Shown: positions 35,901-47,900 of the stretch, in pieces
Layout: the number at the start of each line of letters is the position of its first letter
Position numbering within the stretch: position 1 is the first letter of the stretch
Origin: Ifrita kowaldi
Lineage: Eukaryota > Chordata > Aves > Passeriformes > Cinclosomatidae
Length of the DNA stretch: 64,000 nt
Direction: 5' to 3'
NCBI GenBank assembly: GCA_013398055.1
Contig: VZRS01005499.1
Span: 23,597 to 87,596, forward strand
Translations under genes and position numbers: made by a program
The notes under the pieces: generated by a model
Told to the model about the DNA's origin: nothing
Database searches by the model: none
The model's input: only the letters and a program-made list of their open reading frames with translations

Positions 35901-38900
35901 GAATGTGGCACAGGGGAAGTCAGTCCAATCCCTTCTCACCCTATTGCCTTTGGGTTGTGCTGCTCTGAAGCAATATAAAGCATTCACTTTCTTCTGAAGA
36001 AAAAACTGTCTGTCCAGGGACTTACACTGAGACAACTATATCACATTAACTGTCTCAAGGTAACTCTAGCAATATCCCATCTGCTTCTATAAAACATCCT
36101 TCTCCAGCCTGCTTCCACCACTCACAGAGGCCTCCCAGATGGCTCTGTGCTAAAGCCACAGACCCGTGTGAAACCCAGCAGGGTAAAGCTCTCCACTCCC
36201 AGCTAATCTGCCAAAAGATTTTGAGCAAATTTAAAGAGGATGGAGCATGTTTCTTCTGGTCCAGCAGTACCAGACGTGTGGCCACAGTGCTCTTGAGCTG
36301 GTGCCAGGAGGTCTGAAGTATTATCATACCATCAAGTCATTGCTGGGATGCTCTGAAGAGGAGTAAAGCAAAGGCTGTGCTGATATAACTGTGCTGGTAA
36401 GCACATCCTGCGTTACACTGAGCAGAACTGTGCACCAGCACAATGTCCCAGTTTGCTGCTGTGCACAGACACAACTTTGAACGGGGGAAGGGTGAAGCCT
36501 GTCTCCCCTTCTGCAATGCAAAGAGGCCAGGAGAGATAATGGAAATCTGAATTACAGGCTCATTCCCGTGGCTGGGAGTGATGGGGTTATTTATCTAAGG
36601 TGTCTCAAGAGGCTAACAGCTGAAAGTTGTTAACTCATATCTAACTCATTAACTCATAACATAACTACCTGTCCTGAGCTCTTATTCAACCACAGTTATC
36701 TCTATCCAGCCCTGATGTCCTCTGTGACCGCATTACTGCTGCTGCCTAGAGCCTCTGGCTCCCTGAGAGTGTCCCCTGTGTCTCTGCTGCAACATTTGCA
36801 TTTGGCAATCAGAGCTTCTAATCATCAATCATCTAATCAAAATACAACTCACTGTGATGCCTGATGCATCAACTGCAGCCAAGGCACAAAAAGCTCTTTG
36901 TCCCTCCCAGGCAGCTCCACCGAAGTGGTGAAGCAGAGGGAGCCATTTCACACCTTATTGCCCCAAAACAAGGGCCTTTGGGGGTTGCTTGTACTTCCAG
37001 GTGCTGATGTGCCAGGGAGGGGTAGCTGGGTCGAGCTGTGGAGTCATTTGGATGTTAAATGCTTGAGTAGCACCTTGAGGCATTGAGGGAAATGGCACTG
37101 GGGGACAATTTATATTAACATGGGGTAGAAATTGGGGTGGTGGAGCTGTTTGCCTTCCCTCTGGGCAGGGCTGGGTACTCAGGATGGCTGGAAGCAGATG
37201 CGGCTACCTCAAAGTAGATCCTTGCTCACACCCTACTTCCAGCACTGCTTTCGGTGGCATTGGGGGCTTCTATTTACCTTTGTAAGACTCCAGTCCTTAA
37301 AAAATCCCCGGAAATCCTCCCAAGCATTCAAGTTCCATGATCCTTGGTGTAAAATAATTACCCAGGCTAATTAAGCATTATGATAGCTATGAGTCTTTGT
37401 AATGAATTTTTGGCTTGTTGCTATACATAAAAGGCACCAAACCTGGCTTGTGCTGTTGGTATCTGATGCATCTGCTCAATGTTGTCACTTAAGATGGTCC
37501 ATGTAAAGCTTTAGAGCATATATATATATATATAATGTAGAGGGTTGTGTTTGGGGCTTATCTTGTTCTCCTGACATGAACCATGGAGTGTTTAGAGTTG
37601 TGTTATAACCAAGGGTGGCAAGAAGTGGTTTATTCCCTGGGGTTGGCTGGGATTTGGTGGTGGGTGAGTGAAGCATCACAATCCCTCCCTGGCAGAGTTT
37701 TCCCAGCAGAGCCTTCTAGTTTGGCTACAATTGAACAGAGCTTCTGGCAGTGACTTCCCTGCATCCAGTCCAAAGTACAGTTTAACTGCTGTAGCTGCTG
37801 CTTACACTGGGACGTGCCAGGACATGGTTTCCTACTGGAAACCCTCATCATCTTCCCTCCTCCACTACAATAAAATCTATGAATATCAGTGAGTTGCTGT
37901 TGACATCCCTGTTTCCCAGATGATGGAGCAGAATGGCTTTATTGACACCAGTATATATTTAAACCATTAGGATCTTCCACATAGATGAGAGTTTTGTTTC
38001 CCAAACCTTCCCAACATCATGTATCTCCCTCAAGTCCCTGCCAAGACTCATTGTTGCATCTCTAACCCCTGCTCAGCTCCTTTATTAATATTTCTGCCTC
38101 GGTGGGAGAGATGCCAATGAGACTGAAGAGAAAAGAGTTGCTGATGTTAATTTGACCTTTATGAATTTAAATTCCAGACTCACCCCAGGGGAGTCAGTGA
38201 GTGAATGAAAGAGCAGTGGCACGAGGGCTGCTGGAGCAGCGTCAGCGCTTTGGGAGCTGAGCTGGAAAGACTCTTGGTCAAATTGTCACCTGCTGTGAAA
38301 GGTGTTACCAAACTTGTCTGATAGTGCCTGTGAAGGATATGTTCTCCTCACTCACCGCTCCTCAGCCACAGGATTTGGCTGTATCTGGAACAATTAGATT
38401 TGCCTTATTTGATGCAAAGTTAAGCTCCCTTTCCCCCTTGAAAAAACCTTCAGTTAAAAACCCCCAGACATTTCTTTTTTTTCCTACTTAGCTTTGGCGT
38501 CATTTTTCTTTGCTTTAGGTGAACTGGCACTGGCATGAAACATTTCTTTCCTGATAAGGAATTTTCTGTGCTCTCCTCTCTCCTGAGCACACAAATGAGA
38601 TTGAGGATAAGAATTCATTGTGATAACAAGCTTAAAGGAGTGGATCGTGCAGCCAGGACCAGAGAGGGATGTGAGCAATTGGGTGGCAACTCCTTGGGCT
38701 GATCCAGGCTTGAGAGCTACAAATGGCAAAACAACCCCTTGAGAGTGCTCCAAGCTCGCTCTGCTAGAGTGCCTTCTGCTGAGCTGCTTTGGAAAAGTCT
38801 CATTATTAATTAGGAAGAGCCTTTCCCATCTGCTCAGATTCCCCCTTCCTTCCCCAGGGAAGCAGTCCGGCAGCTGCAGGGAATGCTTTGCCCTGGCGGA

Positions 38901-41900
38901 TGAAATGACCTTGTCCCTCCCTGATGGACTTTGTGGCAGGGCGAGAAGCAGCTGCACACAGACCCTGGGGAGTTGAAATCATCAGCCAGAGAAATCTATG
39001 GTCTGAATCAATCCATGGGCTGGGAGCCCTTGGGACAGCACCTATCCACCCCAGACAAGGGATGCTGATCCTCATTCCATTCCATTCCAAGCCCGATCTG
39101 AGACTTTCTTGGCTTGCAGATGTTTGGGGGTGCAGCTGACCCGGTTTCCTGAAAGCACCACGTTGACCTCAAGTCCAGCCTGATAGTCCTTCTTCACTGC
39201 TACTGTGGGAGGCAGCTTTCTGATGGAGCATCCAGCTGTGCCCGTGTCCCAGTCCTGGCCAAAATCAGGGGCTCACTGAGAGGAATTTTTGATGGATACC
39301 CGAACTATCAAGTTGGAGCATCATACCTGTGCAAAGAGCCTGAATTCCTGGGGATATCACCCTGCACTGGGGACTTGAAGGAAGATGGGTAAATCCACGG
39401 TGATAAGAGGGCAAGACAGGAGAGCTCTGTGAGGCTCAGCTGCTCCATGTCCTGGGATGAGAGTTTGCACCACCTGCACCCCCTGAGCCTGGAGTGCATC
39501 ACCCCAGTGTGCCTCCACCCCACTGCCATGGCAGAGAACTTTCCATCTCAGTGCACGTGCCTAGAGAGCGCTGGCACGCTGGTGACGTCACTGTCCAGCC
39601 ACACATCCTCCTTAAAACTGAGAGATTAAGGGACTGGTGACCAGGGAGAGGAGGAGAGCCCATGCTGGGCTGTGCTTCGGAGGAGGGATGCTGCACACAG
39701 GCACGAGGCAGTGCCTGTCCATGCATCCAGCAGATCCCCTGCCGAGCCACGTGCTGGGGGACTGCTGGGCTTGTGTTATCAGCACGTGTCATTTCCCAAG
39801 GGTTGTGAAGACATTAACAATTAAGTCTCAGGGCCCTGCTGCAATTCTCATTAGCATCACCCTAACAACTCTTCATGTTAAATAGCCTCAAATCAAAGTT
39901 TCCAGTTTAGTAAATATCCCTCCGTAGGAATCGCTGACTCCATCAGGCAGGGCCTAAATGGACTCCAAGGACCAGGGCTGGCGCTGAGCTCCTCTTCCCA
40001 AGCAGACATAAGACAATTATTTTCTCCTATACCTTTTGTTCTAAGCCCCCTCCTCCAGCTGGAAGTGGCTCTCACATGTGCCAGCCCCATCCAAATTAAT
40101 GAGTTGCTCAGGAATTGCAGGTTGGATGTATAGAGACAATGGACAATTTGCAAATATGAAGCCTCATGTTCTCCCCTCTGCCAGGGAGATGGACAGTGAG
40201 GTGCACTAAATCCTGCTTGGATTCAGGCTGATAAATCCCCACTGAGCAAAGCCCAATCCTTGAAGAAAGCAGCACTCGGTGCTTGAGGATGGTGGTGATT
40301 CCAGGGCAATCCATCAGCAAACCACAACAGAAATTCTCCCCCCTTTCTGACCTCTCCCAGGGGCTTGGGAGGTTCCAACAGCAGGTGGAAAAGGCCACGA
40401 GCTGGGCAGGAGGATTCTCTGGCACTGCCTGCTGCCTGGGGTCAGGATTTATCACAGCTTAACATGGCCAAGGACAGGCCCTCACTGAGCAGAGTGATGA
40501 AACCTTCAGAGAGCAAAGTACATGAGCGATGACCAAGTTTCTTGTCTGATCAGACATCCACGCATTGCCATTCCACACACAGCTTTGCTGTCCCTTGGCT
40601 TTCTGCCTCCACCTCCTGGCCTTGGGATGCTTCTCACAGGGCAATGGTAGCCTGGGTTTGGCCAGACACTGGATCAGCTGGTGCCAAGATGGGATTTGTT
40701 AAGAAGGCGCTGTTAATGCTGCTGTTAATGTGTGGTGGGCAGCCATCCCTCAGCTCTGGGTCCTCATGACCATCCCTTAGTGCCCGGTCCAGTGGCCATT
40801 CCTCAGTGCCCAGTCCTGTGGCCATCCATGACCCTGACAGAGAGTTCCTTGGTGCCCGCTCTGATTCTCATTCAGTCATGGAAAATGAACACTGCAGCAT
40901 CTCAGAGCTGGGGAGGACTTGTCTCCTTGTCCCTGTGAGCTCCACTCCCTCTCACACTTCTCCTCCCCCAAAACTTGTCACTGAACCAGACCTGTCACTG
41001 CTGAGGTGACATCCAAGTCACGTTCTCAATGTAGGCTAAAAGCCAGTTTTGGCACAAGCCCTGACCTGATTGGATCAAACCCATGTACAATGTTGAGTAG
41101 GAGTGGGCTGTCCATGACCCTGCTGCTCCCACCCAGCAGGGCTGAGCCAGCCCCGGCCATAGCCATGTTCCCAGAAGCTCTTCGTGACTGGTGGTCTCCC
41201 AAAGCGCTCAATGACACCTGTGTAGGAGTGCCGGGGGACGGAGGTTGGCTGAGCCCTGAGCCATGGTGGCCACACTGCACTGGTGATGTGGTCTCCACAA
41301 AAAGTCAAAACCTCCAGTCATCATCCCTGGGCAGGGCGATGGTAGAGGGGTGGACATAGGAGCCAAGGTCCTGGTGTCCCTGGGCATGGCAGAGAATAGG
41401 CAGCTAGCCCTGATGTCCCTTTGTCCTTCTCCCCTTCTACCCAACAGACATTTATTTTCTTTGTTTTCATCTCTTCTGAGATCTGCCCTTTCTACCTGCC
41501 TCCACTGTCACCCAGTAAGGAGGCTGCAGCAGCACCAGCAGAGGGCTGTGATGCAGCCTCTGCACATCCTGCCTCCCCAAAAAGGATCCATGCAGCAGCA
41601 GATGAGCCCAGAGACACCCCTGACACCCTCTTCCAAGCATTGGATCCCCAGGGGGCGGCTCGAGTGGGCTGGGGATGGGGGACACTCACCAGTGTGGTTG
41701 GTGACAGGCGGCAGGCTCTCGCAGTACTGCTCCTGGATGGAGGCTGCAACTGGGCTGTCCCAGAGGAGAAACTCCTGGATGGGGAGAGAGCAGGCAGGGG
41801 CAGGGTTATATGTGCAATATGCTGCTTCCCCGTACCCAAATGCCTCCTTGGGTCAGAGCTGAGCTTGCCCATGTCTTGGTGGGTACTACCCCCAAAGCCC

Positions 41901-44900
41901 CACAATGGACACGTACCCATTTTCAGGATGGTTTCCGGGGAAACTGTGCTTATCCGAGCCTGAGGCTGAGGGACTGCTCACCCATTGATCCTCTCCTGCC
42001 TCAAACATCCCCCTCAGCAAACCCTCCTGCAGCCCTTGCTGAATTGTGGAACCTCTGCTATTTAGCATTTTAATCAACACATTTGGGTTTTGCATCTTTG
42101 AATCCTGAGAGCGGATAGGGGAAATGATGAGCCTGATACCACACTCTGATTTTCAATCCCTTATTGAAATCACAGCCTTGTAAGCTGTCAGTGGGAAGAT
42201 GTTCATACATATCCTTAAGGAGATCTGATCCACAGACAACCAGATCTGGCTAAAGCCTTTTTTTCAGGAGAATTGTCAGCGTACACCAACATTCCCACTG
42301 AGTCGGAAAGCACTGACCAGGATCTACCCAGCTCTGCTAAAACTCTGCACAAGGAGCTATTTTGGAAAAATGATTATTGAATTATTGTGCCTTTGCAGGA
42401 GTTTGGGGAGACTAAAAGTGAGAAAGGCAATTGCCAGGATGAAGGCATTGCAAGGATGGCAGAGGGATGATGCTGTTGGTCCCACGGCTCACCAGGGTGC
42501 CAGGTGAGGGAAGGAGGGCACCTGATATTTTGCAGAACACAGATTTCTGCACAAGCATCTGCCCACTCTGTCCTCCAGCTCAGAGAAGGGTGACACAGGC
42601 TCGTCCCCTCTGCCCCAGGCACCAGCACTAATGGTGGATAAGGCTCAACTCCACTTCTTTCACCTTCAACGACTGACCAAACCCCCCGGAGACAAGTCAC
42701 TGATTAAATGGCAGAGCTGCACCCCAAAATACATCACACACATATCCCTTGGGAAGAGGCCCCGAGCCTGAAGGCAGGAATGGCTGCACCTCCCCTGCTT
42801 GCAGGCAAGCTCCCAGCTCCTCGGGGAAACAACCTCTGCCTTCCCCATCAGCCAGGCTGATTCCTAGTGCCTGACCCCCCTTCCTGAGTGCCATTTACCT
42901 CCCAAACTGCTCTGAGCAGGGAGAAGACGTTCCTCCTCTTGCTCTTGAGCCGTAGAAACACTGTCTGCTCTTGCTGGCACACCCAGCCATCCCCACGCCT
43001 TACCAAGGCATTAGCAGAATTTATTCAGACACGGAGACAAGCTCAGCACCCACTTGCTCTTTTCCAAACAACTGTTTACTGCCTTGGGAAGCTGGTTTTG
43101 ACAGCAAGAGAGATGTCAGGCAGACATATAAATGGAGCTGAGAATAGCTCTCTTGTTGTGACTGCTCCAGATGGCACAGGGGATCCGGCAGCTCAACCCT
43201 GTCCCGGCGTGGGCGCTGCTCAGAGCTCCTGGGTGCTGGTCCTGCAGGAGCCCAGCACCTCCTGAGTCTCCTTTCAGAAAGCTGAGACCACCCAAACTCC
43301 AGACAGGGAGGAATCAAGGTGTAGGGAGTCTGCTCCCCTCTGTGTTTATGCCCACAGCTGGTGCCCACCAGACCTGGTGGCTCTTGGCATGGGCAGCTGG
43401 GACAGAAGGGTTCTTCCCAAAAGGGGCTGGGATGGTTCATCTACCTGAACAGGCTTTCAAGTGTTAATTGGATGTGTTTCTCCTAGTCCTAGCCTGCTCC
43501 AGCCTGGCAGTGCCCATTCTCCTTCCAGGCACAGGGAGAGGTCTTGGCGCTGAGCAGCACATGGACCAAGCCACGGCCAGAGAGGGGTGTGGATGGAGCA
43601 GTCACTGGCTCTTTGCAGGCTTTGTAAATGAGCTGAAACAGCTACAGGAGGAAGAAAGAAAGGGAAAAAAGGATCCCCAGAACAGAACTAGTACTAAGAG
43701 CTTTTTTACCAGGCTCTGAGTCTTGTCTCACTGCAGTGTGGCCAAAGCTCTTGACAGAGGCAGAGGTTTTGTCCCACTCCTGACAGCCTTTCGAGGGGAA
43801 TAAGCAGGGGGAGGTGGCAGCTGCAGGGGGATTTGTCCCAGTCAAAAACATTCTGATCTGGCACTTGCTGGTCACTCTCATCTGCTTTGCTCTTTGTGGG
43901 TTACTGCAAGCCCTCCCCATGCTTTGCAGAGAGAACAGGTCAAAGCTCTGTCCTTGAAGAGCTTCTTGTGCCAGAGCATCACTGCCGTAAGATGCCACAT
44001 GGTGCCCAGCAGGGCCCGGCCTGGCCGGGCTGGAGCCAAGTTCACCTCAAGAGCCCCAACACAGCAGCAGGTCGTGCTCAGGCCAGAGAGGGGCCATGTC
44101 CCTCCGCCCTCCCAGCCCTGCCTTCACACAGGCTACGGCAGATCCTGCTCTGCAGGCAAGAACATCTCTGTGACCTCTCTCAGCCTGCCAAAATCCTGGA
44201 GACCCTCAGGTGAGCACTCAGCTGCCTGGGAAGGAAGGCAATCTGTTCCTGTGGAAGCAGCCACTTCACACAGTGCTCCCAGTCAGCCCAGGGAGCTGCT
44301 CCCACAGGGATGGATGATGGTTCTGCTGGGAGCTGCACATGCCCCATGAGGGCCCACACTGGCAGCAGCTTCTCCATCAGGAGCCACCAATGTCTCCCCT
44401 GCTGTTGCCTCAGCATCTGCCCAGCTCCCTTCCAGGCCCTGTTTTATACACAGGGATGGTTCTGGTCTAACCTTGGATGTCACGGAGCACCAGCTCCTTC
44501 CTTTCATCCCCACATTTTCTGTAGCAGGACCAGCCCCCCACCCCAGCCCCAGTCCTCACTGCACAGCTCAGACACCAAAATCTGACACTGCTCCTGTGTT
44601 TCCTGCATCCCACACACAGCAAACATCTGCCGTGGTTAGTGTCCCACCACCCACCATGCCAGGGCTGTCTCAGAAGGGAAACTGAGGCATTGAGGACCAC
44701 CTGCCTCAGGTCACTCAGGTCGTGGGGCACCGTGTGGGGTAGATCTCTGTGATCTGGACACACCAACCACATCCTGGTGCCACCAGGGCTCCAAGAAAAG
44801 CACTGAGGTTTTTCGGAGCGGTACCTGTGCCTGTGAGGGGACAGGGTGGTAGGTGCCCTGGGCCAGGAGATGCAGCACAGTGACTGGGACAGTGTCAGCT

Positions 44901-47900
44901 CATCAGCACTGGGGGTCTGGCTGCTGCTGTGGGGGCAAGCAGCACAATCACACACACACGGCATCGGTCTTTGTGACCTGCCACTGATCTGGCAGAAAAA
45001 TTCAATTAATAACAATTAGGAATTAATGTCCCCTTGCGGTGCTTTCGCTCTACAAAGCAGTCCATGGATACTAATTAATACATTCACATCCAGCTGCAAC
45101 ATCACCCCCTGCACTGTGCTACCAGAGACAGGCCTGTCCCCCCCCACCCTGCTATCTTATTGCCTCAAACAGGAGGGGATCTGCATGGCAGGAAGGGCTG
45201 ACAGCTCTGAGCAGGAGATAGATGGCTCGTAGCCTAGTTAGCAATCTCGGAGGTCCAGTGCTGAGGGGCTGTAATTGGAGAGCGGAGGGATTAGTGGGAT
45301 TGAAGCCTGGGATGAAGCCGTGGGAGACAGGGGCTCTGCACAGAGCTAGGGAGGGCAGTGGGAGCAGTGGACAGTGATGGCCATTGTGACCTTCCTGGGA
45401 GGGGGGACAACACCGGCTGCCCTGGAGTTCTCCTTGCCATAGGGACCTCTCTGACCCATCAGTGCTGCTCCCTGGCTTGGCTGGGCTTGCTGCCCACTAC
45501 AACACTTGGTGTGGAAGAGGAAAGACCTCCTGGAACACACGGGCAGGGAAGGGCTGAGCAGCTGCTGCCCTGGACCTTTGCTGAGGTTCCTCGGGGCATT
45601 AGGCTGGGACGGAGCCTGTTCTTGGCTCTGAGCCTGCAGCAAAAGGTGCCAGACTTTGGGTGTTAAATACAGTGAGTATTAAGAGCTGGATGCCAACCTC
45701 GGATGGCAGAGCAGCAACAGTGGCGCCAGAAGGGAGCAGCACGTCCTGCCATGACCGCAGCTGGTAGCTGGAGGTGGCCTGCAACAGCCTGACTGAAAGG
45801 GCTGCCCCTCAAATGCGCTCAGAGGTGCCTCCAACCCACCGTGTCCCCTGCTTTCACTGCAGGGCATCTCTTTGCCTTTGTCTCCGCTGACTTCCAGGCA
45901 CTGTTTTCTGCAGCTGGGGAGCTTCTTACCTGCTCCACCTTGAGGGCTTCCACTTGGAACAGTTTTATCCTCAGTTCAACCCACAAATGAAATCTCCAGG
46001 CAGCATCTGGTCCACGAAGGACCCTCTTTACACCCCTGTCTTAGACCTGGCAGTAACCTGCTTTGCCACCCATGATCTCAGGGTTCCTCCAAGCCCCTCT
46101 GCTGCCCTACCAAACCCCCATTGCTCCTTCATTGCTTTTCTGAAGCCCCATCCCAAGCCCTGCCAGCATCAAGGCATCAAGGCAAAGCTCAGGCAACAGA
46201 ACAAGGCTCAAAGCAAGAGCCGTGGGGGGATTTTCTATGGTTGATATTACTCAGGGAGAGAGCAGGCAGTGAGAACATCTCCATCTGGCATTAAAATCTG
46301 CAAGTTTATTAATTTATCCACATTAGAGGGCCAGTCCCTGTGGTCTGTAGACAGGAGCTTTGGTGAGAGTGTTTATTCTGTTTGGAGTATCTCTCTGAGT
46401 GTGCTGGATGCAGATCCTAACAAAAGAATATCAATCAGGGCTAAATGAATGCCCTGTAAAACCTGATTCATGAGCAATTAAAGGTTTTCCTGGATTAAGC
46501 TCTGGTCTCCCTCACTTGCCATAAATAATTCTGACTTCATTTATCTGTCAAGAGAGACATGGATTTTTGGGGACTAGTGAAAAATTACTAATGGCATTTG
46601 GGTATTGGAAGCTAAAGGCACAAACAAGCTGGGGAAGGGGACACAATCCATGCAGCTCCTATGGGATCTGTGCCAGGCAAAGGCTGCCGAGAAAGATTGG
46701 AGTGATGGATGCAAGCCTGGGGGAGGGCTGTTTTTCAACATTTGCATTAAACTCTCCTGCGGATTGTACATGTGGAACTCCTGTGCATTGACAGGTATTT
46801 TCATTTTGGGATTGGATATTTTTCCCTCCAGCTCTGTCCCAAAACCCACATCTTGACTGCTCCAGACCCCCTCCTTCACCCGTCACCTTTTTAGGGTTGT
46901 GCCCTGTGATGAGCATCTGCAATTTAATTCCCCCATCATTTTTTTCCAGTTTATTTGCATTCACAACTCAGGAAAGCTTGGCCACACCAAGGCTGCATCT
47001 GCCACTGCCTTTCCAGGGTGGATAGGGCAGATTTCAGGGTGGTAGAGGGACTGTGATGCACAGAATGCCAACCCCCTTTGCCCTTGGCCATCGGAATGGA
47101 GGTGACTGCTCCTGGGTGGGTGGCTGTGGATAAAGCAGGACATCCTGCAGAGAAGGAGGGTCTCTTCTAACAGCTCAGAATACAGTTAGGGAAAAAAGGA
47201 AAAACAGCAGATGGGCCCCGGGTATGTTATTACATCTTCAGAAAGAGCCACCCTCTCCTGAGTGACAGCTCTGGGGTGTCGGACAATGGCTCCTGGCCTG
47301 TGCTTGGTGAGGGAACCCTATGATTTGGGGGTTGATTTGTGCTTTCTTTGGGTTCAAAAATTGTTCTCACAGACAAAGCCATGGATGCCTCTCCAAACGC
47401 TGCAGACTCAATCGCAGCTTGAGCTTGCTGCTTGCAACAAACTTCTGGGCCAGCCTTGTGCAGGATTTTGGGTGAGCAGAGCTGGATTCCAGGGCAGGGT
47501 GGTGCAGGATACTGTCATTGTATTTCTATATATTCATCCTATGGTAACGGAGCAGCTATTCTGGGAACGGGCTGTGCCTTTTCCATTCATTTCTTTGCTG
47601 GAGATGCAAAACCATGGGGATGACTTCACATACACTGAATCAACTCCAGCTTTTAAGGAAAGTGAGGACTGGAAGAGATCCCCAGGGTCAGCATGTCCTG
47701 TGACTGCAGCTCTGCATCTTATGCAAGGATTGGAGCGTGGAAGGGGCAGGGGCTGGTTTTTGGGCTTATTGCTGCTGGAGGTGGTCAAGTGAGAGGGGAA
47801 ATTATCCCACCCCTGGCATCAATCTCTGATTTTTCATAAAATGCTTTTGCAATTTTTTCCACCCCAGAAATATCATCGGCTCCTGACAGAGCTGCAGGTG

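Larger units (their letters stand above)
33132..41689 (-). other. CRHR1 intron 2
   Basis: 8,558 bp, the longest intron. It holds an (AT)n microsatellite at 37518-37535 and a degenerate 27-bp tandem repeat at 40741-40830. No CR1 piece, exon or RNA gene recognised. An AT-rich stretch at 33710-34700 without visible repeat could hold regulatory sequence, but nothing specific shows it. Confidence 0.8.

Noticed and set aside
47262..47792. 176-codon plus-strand open frame in CRHR1 intron 1
   Set aside because: Antisense to the intron, with no recognisable domain.
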